This document shows, piece by piece, positions 53,001 through 60,655 of a stretch of DNA of 61,590 nt (the first letter of the stretch is position 1; every line of letters begins with the position of its first letter). The notes under the pieces are model-generated. The model was given only the letters and a program-made list of their open reading frames with translations. It did not search any database and had not been told where the DNA came from. The stretch is from an uncultured Porphyromonadaceae bacterium (GTDB lineage Bacteria; Bacteroidota; Bacteroidia; Bacteroidales; Muribaculaceae): positions 1-61,590 of the forward strand of contig CAMWID010000009.1 of assembly GCA_947174235.1 (NCBI GenBank). Direction: 5' to 3'. A program made the translations under genes and the position numbers.

Positions 53001-53125
53001 CCAGACTGCACCTGCTGTGGCGTGGAAGCAAGGGCTGTTATCGGACACATCCCTGCCGTACCCAGCGCAAGCACACCGGCGGCTATGAGAGTTTTGCCGG
53101 AAGTGAGGTGGTTTTGTAAAATCAT
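50030..53125 (-). CDS. SusC/RagA-family TonB-dependent transporter of the PUL
   Basis: 1031 residues from ATG 53125. An in-frame ATG at 53185 is also downstream of the predicted transcription start and would add 20 residues; the A-rich sequence before 53125 and the compact signal peptide there favour the shorter form. After the signal (about 1-30) come a carboxypeptidase-like domain (VTGKVVDAQTKEPLIGASVMVKG), the TonB-box region LDEMVVVGYGVQKKASVTGAV, the plug (GQIPGVVARSNGGEPGSD, IIIDGVANRSGLERLNPNDIE, VLKDASAAIYGAEAANGV) and the beta-barrel with terminal Phe. It imports the oligosaccharide held by SusD and is the first gene of the minus-strand operon. Confidence 0.94.
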   Translation of the reverse strand: MILQNHLTSGKTLIAAGVLALGTAGMCPITALASTPQQVQSGKQTEKVTGKVVDAQTKEPLIGASVMVKGTSMGTTTDVDGNFTLQVPAGSTISVSYVGYSMFEGKAQKNMDIALSSNISELDEMVVVGYGVQKKASVTGAVSTVKGSDLKTSGVANITNTFAGQIPGVVARSNGGEPGSDWSDIYIRGKGTLNDNSPLIIIDGVANRSGLERLNPNDIESINVLKDASAAIYGAEAANGVILVTTKRGKIQKPTITYNGTFSLQQNTRTPDLMNAYENMVWSDEISTYKGQTPQFENVKGGYLDGTIDRLRYGDTDWMDVVFNKATPSTRHSVALNGGNDAVRYYVSGDYTYQKPNYRNTKLNFQTYQIRSNIDAQVFKDLKIGLDIAARREQRNNAITSTSSIFWEAMMAYPWLYDFYPNGLPGPGISGGNNLALLIDGETTGYNRIKDTYLDTKFTFDLQMPWITKGLSLSGYVAVDYHARDQKYMYKLWDTYTYNPLTQEYDKKTTNTNGGVIDLNQNHDDNSRTTMMFKLGYDRDFGDHHVGAFVAYEQSKYNGEYFSAYRKNFLTSFPDYLNFGADQDKSNSGYGYHSSRQNIFGRFNYSYMDRYLVEFTIRRDGSMNFAPGKRWGTFPGVSVGWRFGQEKFIQDNTDIVDDLKLRASWGKLGNDRVSAYQYLSTYSMSNGAILGVNPELNKGFAPGRIGNPDITWEKVDTKNIGIDGSLWNGLLGFTVEYFYQKRKDILTAKNASVPDYTGLTLPDQNIGEVSNQGAELLLTHRNRIGNVNFNASFNFTYTHNKIIFFDEAETVPEWQRRTGKSIDTYLMYKSDGIYQTWDEVNSTPHLAGAQPGDIKYVDINGDGKITSDDKYRNDYGNVPRMVFGLNYGAEWRGIGLNMTWTGQAKARQMIVPYSYNLDKTFFENRWISAELTPNSKYPRAFNKDGDNNTQWSDFWCYDASFLRLKNIEVFYNLPEKVVNRMGMENFRVFFTATNLFVLDHIKVQDPELNATSTGQAYSPQRVFTFGVNLSF

Positions 53126-53185
53126 TTTTGTAGATTTTAGGTTAATATTTTTAGGGACGGACGCCCCTGAGGTTTCTCGTTTCAT

Positions 53186-53203
53186 GATTGGTGTGTGTAG
53201 GTC
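53186..53203 (+). repeat. 18-nt direct repeat, copy 1 (susC side)
   Basis: GATTGGTGTGTGTAGGTC, identical to copy 2 at 53490-53507 except one base (G for T at position 15). It lies between the susC -7 box and the susC coding region. Confidence 0.85.
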
Positions 53204-53221
53204 GGTTATGATTCGATGTTG

Positions 53222-53229
53222 CAAATTTA
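53222..53229 (-). promoter_or_regulatory. -7 box of the PUL susC promoter
   Basis: TAAATTTG on the minus strand; start expected near 53214, giving a leader of about 90 nt to ATG 53125. No -33 TTTG at the proper distance, which fits a promoter that needs an activator such as the HTCS. Confidence 0.6.
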
Positions 53230-53410
53230 GCACCTCCCTTTTTCTCCGGTAATCTCTATCATACAAATCGGGAGAACTATCGTACAAAGCATGCGCGGAA
53301 TAATACAAAATGTGAACGTTTTCGTACATCATCGCCACTTACCATTTGTCTATCACAATATTACACAAAAATTACATCTGCAACATCCCTGCATTATTTA
53401 TATCTCATTT

Positions 53411-53442
53411 TTTGTCGGTTTGAAATCTTTATGCTAAATTTG
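53411..53442 (+). promoter_or_regulatory. Promoter of the GH31 gene
   Basis: TTTG (53411-53414), exactly 20 bp, TAAATTTG (53435-53442). A full consensus promoter, divergent from susC. Start near 53449. Confidence 0.75.
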
Positions 53443-53449
53443 CACAAGT

Positions 53450-53476
53450 CAGCCGAATGATTTGCCTCATCGGCTG
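53450..53476 (+). other. 5'-terminal hairpin of the GH31 mRNA
   Basis: CAGCCGAATGA pairs with TCATCGGCTG with one bulged A and loop TTTGCC. It begins at the predicted transcript 5' end, a position where hairpins often protect mRNA from decay. Confidence 0.55.
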
Positions 53477-53489
53477 GATCCGTTTTACC

Positions 53490-53507
53490 GATTGGTGTGT
53501 GTATGTC
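53490..53507 (+). repeat. 18-nt direct repeat, copy 2 (GH31 side)
   Basis: GATTGGTGTGTGTATGTC, 304 bp from copy 1 in the same orientation. It lies in the GH31 leader, 16 nt before the ATG. Confidence 0.85.
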
Positions 53508-53523
53508 ATGAAAAACGATTATA

Positions 53524-56082
53524 ATGAAAAAAATAAAATTCTGTATTGCATTTGCCTCCATGTTTATGGCGATGGCATTCCCTATGTCAGCAGAAAATGT
53601 ATCCGACGGCATTGTCTATAAGGACAAGACAAAACGGTTCACAATAGTGGCTGACGGGCTTATCAGGATGGAATATGCTCCTGATGGAAAGTTTAACGAT
53701 GATCCCAGTTTCATTGGATACAACCGCAAATATCCTGAGACAGATGCAAAAGTGTCTGACGACGGGAAGACTGTAAAGATCGAAACCAGGAAAATCATTC
53801 TTTCTTACAAAAAAGGCAATGCCCCTTTCTCCTCCGAAAACCTGACCATAGAATCGGCGCGGGGGATGAAACCATTTTCATGGACTCCGGGAAAGACACA
53901 GGAAAATAACCTTGAAGGCACTACAAGGACTCTTGACTGGTGGAACGGTCCTGAACTCCAATGGACCAATAAAGAAGGGAAATGGATGACCCGCAAAGGA
54001 CAGTTGGAAAAAGGCATATTGGCACGCGACGGATGGACCCTTATAGATGATTCCAGAGGATTCCTTCTTGATGACGACCCTACCATACCGTGGGTAAAAA
54101 AACGTAAATCAAAAAAAGGGGCTCAGGATTTCTATTTTATCGGCTACGGTTCTGATTATAAAGGTGCGCTAAAAGACTTCACCACGCTGTCTGGTAAAAT
54201 ACCCATGCCCCCCAAATATGCATTCGGCTTCTGGTGGTCGAGATGGTGGGCATATTCCGATCATGAACTCAGGGAGCTCGTTGACAATTTCGAGACGTAT
54301 GACATCCCCGTTGACGTTCTCGTCATAGACATGGACTGGCACTACACCGACGAGGGACATGGAGGATGGACGGGGTGGACATGGAACAGACGGCTGTTTC
54401 CGGAACCCGCCAAATTCCTCAACTATCTCCGCGACAAGGATCTCAAAGTGACTCTCAACCTTCATCCGGCATCCGGTGTGAAATATTATGAAGAGGCTTA
54501 CCCGGCGGTTGCCCGTGAAAACGGTATTGATCCTGAAACAAAGAAAGATGTGCCATGGGTCTCTTCTGACCGCCGCTTCATCAACAGTCTCTTTAAAAAT
54601 ATCCTGGATCCTATGACAAAGGAGGGTGTGAGTTTCTGGTGGATTGACTGGCAACAGTCTCTTTATGACTCTAAAATCGATTCCCTCAGCAATACCTGGT
54701 GGATCAACCATACATTCTACAATAAAATGAAGAACACTGAAGACGCACGGCCTATGATCTTCCACCGCTGGGGCGGACTCGGCAACCACCGTTATCAGAT
54801 TGGGTTCTCCGGCGACAGCTATACTACATGGGAAACCCTAAAGTATATGCCTTATTTCACAAGCACGGCATCTAATGTAGGATATGGATACTGGGGACAT
54901 GACCTCGGCGGATTCAGACAGCTGCCAACAGATTCTGTCATGGATCCTGAACTATATGCCAGATTCTTCCAATTCGGCGTATACAGCCCTATCATGCGCA
55001 CACACGCTGACAAAAAGGTTCCGCTGAACAAAGAACCGTGGATATTCGACCGTGAGACATTAGGATTGATCAGGGATGCGGTAAAACACAGATATCGTCT
55101 TGTTCCTTACATCTATTCAATGTCGCGTAAGGCTTACGATACAGGCGTATCCATATGTCGCCCTATGTATTATGACTATCCTGACAACGAAGAGGCGTAT
55201 TCTCATCCTGACCAATACATGTTTGGCGACCAAATGATTGTGGCTCCTGTGGCATCTCCGGCAAAGAACGGTTTTTCTGTTGTCAGAATCTGGCTGCCTG
55301 AAGGTGACTGGTATGAGGAAGCGACCGGAACCATGCTGAAAGGGGGAAAGGAATACGAGCGCAAGATGGCGATGAACGAATATCCCGTATATATCAAGGC
55401 GGGTTCCGTAATTCCCAATCATTGCCCCGGCGTAAGGAATCTCAAAGACAATGACTCCCCTTTGTCTATAAATATATATCCAGGCGATTCCGGAGAATTC
55501 ATGCTTTATGACGATGCAGGAAATGACGACAGATATGACACGGAGTTTTCGCTGACACAGATCAAATCCGTCAGAACAGGCAACACGCTGAAAGTCTCGG
55601 TGTCTCCAAAACAAGGTTCATATCCTGGAATGCCGGTAAAACGCGACATGGCAATCAAGATCAATTCGACATTACCTCCCGAAAAGGTCACTGTTGACGG
55701 CAAGAATGTGGATTTCAGATATATCGCCGACGAGCTTGCTACGGTTGTCGATATTGATAACCTCGTATGCGACAAGGGTGTCAACGTGGTTCTGACATTC
55801 CCTGAAAACGCGATGATGACAGACGGCACCCTCGGAGACATGCGACGTTTCGTAAGATTGTTTGGCGACCTTAAAAACAGGTATGCGGATCTTGAAGTGA
55901 CAGAAGATTTCGGGCCTCTGAGCGTAATCTTCGAGACCATCGGGTATAATCCCGGGAAAGAGCGTGAGGTCATAGCATCATTTAAAGACAGATACTCCAG
56001 ACTTCCTCAAATAATCCAAGAACAGAAAATGCCCGAAGAAACACGGGAGTGGCTTCTTCAACAAACCGGGCTTACCGACTGA
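53524..56082 (+). CDS. Glycoside hydrolase family 31 (alpha-glucosidase type)
   Basis: 852 residues with a signal peptide (about 1-22, ending FPMSA). An N-terminal galactose-mutarotase-like domain (IVYKDKTKRFTIVADGLIRMEYAPDG) leads to the (beta/alpha)8 barrel with FGFWWSRWWAYSDHELRELVDNF, VLVIDMDWHY, the nucleophile Asp in VSFWWIDWQQS (about residue 373) and the acid/base Asp in GFSGDSYTTWE (about 430). GYGYWGHDLGGFRQ and RFFQFGVYSPIMRTHAD follow. After the usual C-terminal beta domains there is an extra helical tail of about 90 residues (about 760-852) that I do not recognise. GH31 enzymes cut alpha-glucosidic or related bonds with retention. It diverges from the susC operon under the same control region. 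Confidence 0.93.
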   Translation: MKKIKFCIAFASMFMAMAFPMSAENVSDGIVYKDKTKRFTIVADGLIRMEYAPDGKFNDDPSFIGYNRKYPETDAKVSDDGKTVKIETRKIILSYKKGNAPFSSENLTIESARGMKPFSWTPGKTQENNLEGTTRTLDWWNGPELQWTNKEGKWMTRKGQLEKGILARDGWTLIDDSRGFLLDDDPTIPWVKKRKSKKGAQDFYFIGYGSDYKGALKDFTTLSGKIPMPPKYAFGFWWSRWWAYSDHELRELVDNFETYDIPVDVLVIDMDWHYTDEGHGGWTGWTWNRRLFPEPAKFLNYLRDKDLKVTLNLHPASGVKYYEEAYPAVARENGIDPETKKDVPWVSSDRRFINSLFKNILDPMTKEGVSFWWIDWQQSLYDSKIDSLSNTWWINHTFYNKMKNTEDARPMIFHRWGGLGNHRYQIGFSGDSYTTWETLKYMPYFTSTASNVGYGYWGHDLGGFRQLPTDSVMDPELYARFFQFGVYSPIMRTHADKKVPLNKEPWIFDRETLGLIRDAVKHRYRLVPYIYSMSRKAYDTGVSICRPMYYDYPDNEEAYSHPDQYMFGDQMIVAPVASPAKNGFSVVRIWLPEGDWYEEATGTMLKGGKEYERKMAMNEYPVYIKAGSVIPNHCPGVRNLKDNDSPLSINIYPGDSGEFMLYDDAGNDDRYDTEFSLTQIKSVRTGNTLKVSVSPKQGSYPGMPVKRDMAIKINSTLPPEKVTVDGKNVDFRYIADELATVVDIDNLVCDKGVNVVLTFPENAMMTDGTLGDMRRFVRLFGDLKNRYADLEVTEDFGPLSVIFETIGYNPGKEREVIASFKDRYSRLPQIIQEQKMPEETREWLLQQTGLTD

Positions 56083-56109
56083 ACTCCCTTGTAGCTGATT
56101 ACATGGGGC

Positions 56110-56143
56110 TGTGTCAAAATGAACCGTACCCCAAAAGTTAAAC
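56110..56143. mobile_element. Possible relic of an IS3-family terminal repeat
   Basis: The stretch TGTGTCAAAATGAACC...CCCCAAAAGTT resembles the terminal inverted repeats of IS3-family elements as I remember them. No second end and no transposase are visible within the window, so at most this is a solo remnant. Low confidence. Confidence 0.2.
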
Positions 56144-56151
56144 AAGAAAAA

Positions 56152-56195
56152 CCGTCCGCGATAGCAGGTGTGCGTTATCGCGGACGGCTTTTCTC
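56152..56195. terminator. Bidirectional terminator after GH31 and the acyltransferase
   Basis: CCGTCCGCGATA (56152-56163) pairs with TATCGCGGACGG (56176-56187), 12 bp perfect, loop 12 nt, then TTTTCTCTCTTTT on the plus strand. The left flank AAAAA gives a T-run on the minus strand, so it can also end the convergent acyltransferase gene. Confidence 0.8.
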
Positions 56196-56213
56196 TCTTT
56201 TGCGGAGAAGGGA

Positions 56214-57347
56214 TTATGCCCTTCCAAAAGATGGGACACCGGAACGTAATGGTGTGGAAGTACCGATCACCCACTTACCCCCGGGGAGCATCGAGATGAC
56301 AAGACATGAAATCCAGCAACTGAGGAACGTGCACACGGCTATCGCTGGGATTGCAGTCACTGAAGGCATCTCCATGTCAACCTTAAGTATGGAAGTCCAC
56401 ATCCCCAGCCAGAATATATGAATCAGATACATTCCATAACTTAGATCCGAAATCTGAAGGATGATCTTAGGAGTCTCTGACCTTTTTATACATGTAAACA
56501 GCAAGAATGCCCCTGTCGTAAGCATAAGACAGTTGATGGTACAGAACGACCATCCTATCTCCAATACAGGAGTCTCATGAAGAACATTCGGTACAGCCTG
56601 GATATAAAACGAAAGAATCGTCCATACAGCCCCAATCAATGTCATGACACTTCCGACAATCAATCTTTTGCGCACGCTCCAGTCAAGATGCACCCTTATA
56701 TAATGGGCAAGCACAAGATAACCGAGATAACCGGAAAAATACCATAAGGTGTGATATTCGTTCCAGAAGCATTGCCCCCATACCTCTCCGCACCAACGAT
56801 TCAGGTATGGCATACATGTTGAAAGGGCAAACAGCCATATAAAAAATCTTTCCTCTTTTGCCGACGCTTTCGCAAGCCATGGAGAAATCATCGGAATAAA
56901 CAGGTAAAGACCTATCAGCGGATACATAAACCACAGATGTCCCGCAAGAGTGGGGAAATTGAGAAACGCACGTGAAAGGTCACGCACGGATGTCGCACCG
57001 TCGATCTGCCCCCACAGCATCGGAAGCGTGCTGTACAAAATTATAAAAATGAAAAATGGCGGCAATATACGCACCGCACGTCGGCGATAAAACTCCATCG
57101 CCCCCTGACCTTCCCGCATCGGGACAAGCAGAAACGCCGATACGATCATAAACAATGGCACCGCCATACGAGAGAAGCCGTCATAGACTGACACCCACAG
57201 ACGGTCTGCCTCAGAAAGAAGCAACGACTGAGGACCTGCCATGTCTGTAGAGCCGGGTGCCCCATAAAAATTTTCCGCCGCATGGACAAGCATGACCAGA
57301 AAACATGCAAACACCCTGATGTAGTCAAGAAATACTATACGTTTCAT
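56214..57347 (-). CDS. Acyltransferase family 3 (OafA/IcaC-like) integral membrane protein
   Basis: 377 residues with about ten membrane helices. The start MKRIVFLDYIRVFACFLVMLVHAAENF has the R-x10-H pattern that marks acyltransferase-3 proteins (Arg in YIR, His in VHA). A further conserved patch is PTLAGHLWFMYPLIGLYLFIPMISPWL, and the fold continues to a last helix near residue 355. Such proteins O-acetylate (or otherwise acylate) surface polysaccharides, lipopolysaccharide or peptidoglycan from a cytoplasmic acyl donor. The substrate is unknown. It is a single gene with a TAATTTTG box at 57402-57395 on the minus strand. Confidence 0.88.
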   Translation of the reverse strand: MKRIVFLDYIRVFACFLVMLVHAAENFYGAPGSTDMAGPQSLLLSEADRLWVSVYDGFSRMAVPLFMIVSAFLLVPMREGQGAMEFYRRRAVRILPPFFIFIILYSTLPMLWGQIDGATSVRDLSRAFLNFPTLAGHLWFMYPLIGLYLFIPMISPWLAKASAKEERFFIWLFALSTCMPYLNRWCGEVWGQCFWNEYHTLWYFSGYLGYLVLAHYIRVHLDWSVRKRLIVGSVMTLIGAVWTILSFYIQAVPNVLHETPVLEIGWSFCTINCLMLTTGAFLLFTCIKRSETPKIILQISDLSYGMYLIHIFWLGMWTSILKVDMEMPSVTAIPAIAVCTFLSCWISCLVISMLPGGKWVIGTSTPLRSGVPSFGRA

Positions 57348-57691
57348 AAATATTTATTTGTTTGATTAGTTGTTTTTGCAGAGCTTGCAAAATGCAAAAT
57401 TAAGACAATTCCGCATTTCCCATGTGGCAAATACCGCCAAAATTGTATTTGTCATAACACGATCGCAAATTTATAGAATATATATCTACTCCACAATACT
57501 GATTTATAACCATTCGCCGCAAAAGCCACAGCGATCACATATGAATAGAATCCAAAGATATTTTCCATCCTTTTTAAACCTTTTTAACCAAGACTCGTCA
57601 TAATGCTAAAACTAAACTTGAAACCCAAGGAGCTAATCCGGCAATGATATGTGACCTTGCCTTCTATACGCTCCGTAACACTGACTCAAGA
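57348..57691. promoter_or_regulatory. Divergent region between the acyltransferase and beta-barrel genes
   Basis: On the minus strand TAATTTTG (57402-57395) lies about 41 nt upstream of the acyltransferase transcript's ATG, with a weaker alternative TAAATTTG at 57473-57466. On the plus strand no full consensus is seen; the word CCTTTTTAA occurs twice in tandem near 57568-57588. No small gene was recognised. Confidence 0.45.
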
Positions 57692-60565
57692 ATGAAAAAA
57701 TTACGGCTACTGCCGTTTATATGCATCTCCCTTGCCGGAGCATCCGCATTGGCAGCAGACATTACAGGACGCGTAGCTGACGCCGACGGAGCCCCTCTTC
57801 CCGGAACTGCTGTACAGATCGTTTCTATCCCGGACACTGTCCGGAAAGGATATCTCCTCACTGGAGAAAACGGAGATTTTTCGTTCTCCGGACTTGAACC
57901 CGGTAAATATGTCCTTGTAGCCTCCATGACCGGAATGGAGGATGTCAGCAAACATATCGAAATCAAAGACGACGAGGAGAAAATAGATCTGGGAAAAATC
58001 ACACTCCTTGAAAACGCGGTGACTCTCCAGGAGGCGGTGGTGACAGCGGTAAAAGCCGCTGTAGTGGCAAAACAAGACACCATCGAGTTTAATGCAGATT
58101 CATACCACACCGCCCAGAACGCTACAGTAAACGACCTTCTCAAAAAGCTTCCGGGAGTTGAAATTGGATCGGACGGTGCGATCACATCCAATGGCAAGAG
58201 CATAACCAAAATTCTTGTTAACGGAAAGGAATTTTTTGGTGACGACCCTCAGATGGCGACAAAGAATCTTCCTTCCAACATGGTTGACAAAGTGCAGGTC
58301 GTAGACCGCAAAAGTGATCTCGCCCGCCTGACTGGTGTCGATGACGGAGAGGAAGAGACTGTCATCAACCTTACTGTCAAAAAGGATATGAACAACGGCT
58401 GGTTCGGAAACGTAAACGCAGGATACGGAACTGACAGCAGATATCAGGGTAGCTTTATAATCAACAACTTCCGTGACGGAAACCAGATAACTCTCCTCGG
58501 AGGTCTTAACAATATAAATGAAAACGGATTCACCGACCGTGGCAGAGGGCGTTTCAGTTCATTCGGGGGCAACGGAGGTATAAACGTGGCACAGAGACTC
58601 GGACTGAACTTCAATGTGGGTAAAGAAGAGATATTCCGGATAGGTGGCAACATCCTGTATTCACATTCCGACAGGAAATCAATGAGCAAGACCGCCACTG
58701 AATATATCCTTGAGGATTCCACAAGCTATCAGAACGCCGGTTCCCGCAGCCGCGACAAAGGACATAACATTAATTCAGACTTCCGTCTGCAATGGAACAT
58801 CGATGATAACAATACAATCGAGTTCAGACCACGTCTGAGCCTCAACTTCCGTGAGTCAAGCCAAAACGATTCTTCGATACTTCGAGCCGGCGATGCTGAG
58901 CTTACACGCGTAAACCGAAATCTCAATGCCCAGACCAACAAAGGCACAAGCGTGGAGACGGGAGGTAATTTCATCTACAATCACAAATTCCCTAACCATC
59001 CGGGACGTTCGATAAGTTTCCAGGCTCAATATACTTTCTCCAACACCCGCCAGCACGCCACGACATGGAGCGACATTGAATACTATCTCCTGCATGATGA
59101 TGACGAACTCCTTTACAGGTTTATCGACAACCATACATGGTCAAATTCAGTTGACGGGCGTCTCACATGGACAGAACCTCTCGGTAATGCAAAAAATGGG
59201 AACTTCCTGAATTTTGCATACCGTATCAGATATCAGTGGAACAATGCCGACAAAATGACTTACGATCTCGGTGATCCGGAAAATCCAGCTGACTTTATCC
59301 CACCACTCCTTACAGACGTGCCGGAGGGAGCGGTGTTTGATGATAACCTCAGCAACAGTTTCCGAAACAAATTTTTTACTCAGGAAGTACAGGTCGGCTA
59401 TAAGAAAGTCAGCAAAACCCTCAATCTTGACGCCGGGGTAATGTTCTCCCCGTCAAGCTCAAAGAGCGAAGACCTTATAAACTCTGCCCGCAATATTCCG
59501 GAAAGATGGGTTATGAATGTTTCCCCCTATGCCAACCTAAGATACAAATTTGGTGAACGGTCGGCAATACGCGCCACTTACCGGGCACGCACCACCCAGC
59601 CTTCAATGACTCAGTTGCAGCCTGTGGCAGACGTATCCAACCCTCTGAACATCATAATCGGTAATCCTGATCTGAAACCGACGTTCACACAGAACATAGG
59701 TTTTCATTTCAATGATTTCAGGATGTCTTCACAGCAATCCATATTCCTGATGGCAAACGCCTCTTTCGCTGTCAATTCCGTAGTCTCGAAAACTATCACC
59801 GACAAGGAGACCGGCGGAAGAACAACCACCTACAGCAATGAGAACGGCAATTTCAACATTTTTGCCATGGGAATGATCACCCGTCCGTTCACCAATCGTA
59901 AATGGCGTTTCAACGCACGGATGAACGCTCGCTACATGGAATCGCCGGGATATATCAACGAGGAGTTCAATCTTGCTAAAAATATGTCGCTCGCACCATC
60001 CGCCGGACTCACATTCTCATCCGACATTTTCCAGATGAGCGTCAATCCGACTTATTCATACAGCAACGCGACCAATTCTTTGTCAAGTTCCAAAAACAGT
60101 TCTTCCTCTCTCAACAATTCCCGCACGATCCATTCTTACGGATTCAACAGCGACGCATCTCTTTATCTCCCTTTCGGACTTGAGTTGACAACAGACCTTT
60201 CTTTTGCGAATGCCACCGGTTATTCAGAAGGCTATGACTCAAAGCAATGGCTGTGGAACGCGCAGATATCATACTCGTTTCTCTCCGACAAATCCCTGTC
60301 ATTCTCTGTGAGGGCTTACGACATTCTCGGTCAGAAAAAGAATATCAGCCGATCCGTAAGCGCATATTCTATTGTAGACAGCGAGTTCAATGATCTAACA
60401 AGATACATAATGTTTGGTCTCACTTGGAATTTCAATACTCTCCGAAAGAAAAACAAAGGACCTAACGGCGAAGATATGTTTATGCCGGGTCCCCACGGTG
60501 AAGGAGGCAGAAGGGGCGGTCCCGCCGGACCACCGCCCGGAGGTCCCGGCAGAGGTCGTTTTTAA
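57692..60565 (+). CDS. Outer-membrane beta-barrel protein with carboxypeptidase-like N-domain
   Basis: 957 residues from ATG 57692, which starts at the signal peptide MKKLRLLPFICISLAGASALA; a start at 57644 would add 16 residues before it. A CarboxypepD_reg-type domain (about 22-110, ITGRVADADGAPLPGTAVQIV) precedes a plug-like domain (about 125-220, with VNDLLKKLPGVEIGSDGAI and KILVNGKEFFGDDPQMATKNLPSNMVDKVQVVDR) and a large beta-barrel of the OMP_b-brl_3 type, related to TonB receptors but not SusC. The barrel is rich in Asn/Ser/Thr. The last 35 or so residues are Gly/Pro/Arg-rich (RRGGPAGPPPGG). No SusD partner follows. Its cargo is unknown; this group includes proteins with export or surface roles. 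Confidence 0.88.
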   Translation: MKKLRLLPFICISLAGASALAADITGRVADADGAPLPGTAVQIVSIPDTVRKGYLLTGENGDFSFSGLEPGKYVLVASMTGMEDVSKHIEIKDDEEKIDLGKITLLENAVTLQEAVVTAVKAAVVAKQDTIEFNADSYHTAQNATVNDLLKKLPGVEIGSDGAITSNGKSITKILVNGKEFFGDDPQMATKNLPSNMVDKVQVVDRKSDLARLTGVDDGEEETVINLTVKKDMNNGWFGNVNAGYGTDSRYQGSFIINNFRDGNQITLLGGLNNINENGFTDRGRGRFSSFGGNGGINVAQRLGLNFNVGKEEIFRIGGNILYSHSDRKSMSKTATEYILEDSTSYQNAGSRSRDKGHNINSDFRLQWNIDDNNTIEFRPRLSLNFRESSQNDSSILRAGDAELTRVNRNLNAQTNKGTSVETGGNFIYNHKFPNHPGRSISFQAQYTFSNTRQHATTWSDIEYYLLHDDDELLYRFIDNHTWSNSVDGRLTWTEPLGNAKNGNFLNFAYRIRYQWNNADKMTYDLGDPENPADFIPPLLTDVPEGAVFDDNLSNSFRNKFFTQEVQVGYKKVSKTLNLDAGVMFSPSSSKSEDLINSARNIPERWVMNVSPYANLRYKFGERSAIRATYRARTTQPSMTQLQPVADVSNPLNIIIGNPDLKPTFTQNIGFHFNDFRMSSQQSIFLMANASFAVNSVVSKTITDKETGGRTTTYSNENGNFNIFAMGMITRPFTNRKWRFNARMNARYMESPGYINEEFNLAKNMSLAPSAGLTFSSDIFQMSVNPTYSYSNATNSLSSSKNSSSSLNNSRTIHSYGFNSDASLYLPFGLELTTDLSFANATGYSEGYDSKQWLWNAQISYSFLSDKSLSFSVRAYDILGQKKNISRSVSAYSIVDSEFNDLTRYIMFGLTWNFNTLRKKNKGPNGEDMFMPGPHGEGGRRGGPAGPPPGGPGRGRF

Positions 60566-60588
60566 CTTTTTGACATCTACAATTGTTT

Positions 60589-60633
60589 AGACAGTGGTAC
60601 CGGACAACATAACCGGTTCCACTGTCTGATTTT
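60589..60633 (+). terminator. Terminator after the beta-barrel gene
   Basis: AGACAGTGGTACCGG (60589-60603) pairs with CCGGTTCCACTGTCT (60613-60627) with one mismatch, loop of 9 nt, then GATTTTTA. It lies 24 nt after the stop and 22 nt before the next gene. Confidence 0.8.
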
Positions 60634-60655
60634 TACTCAATTTCAATTCCTGAAT

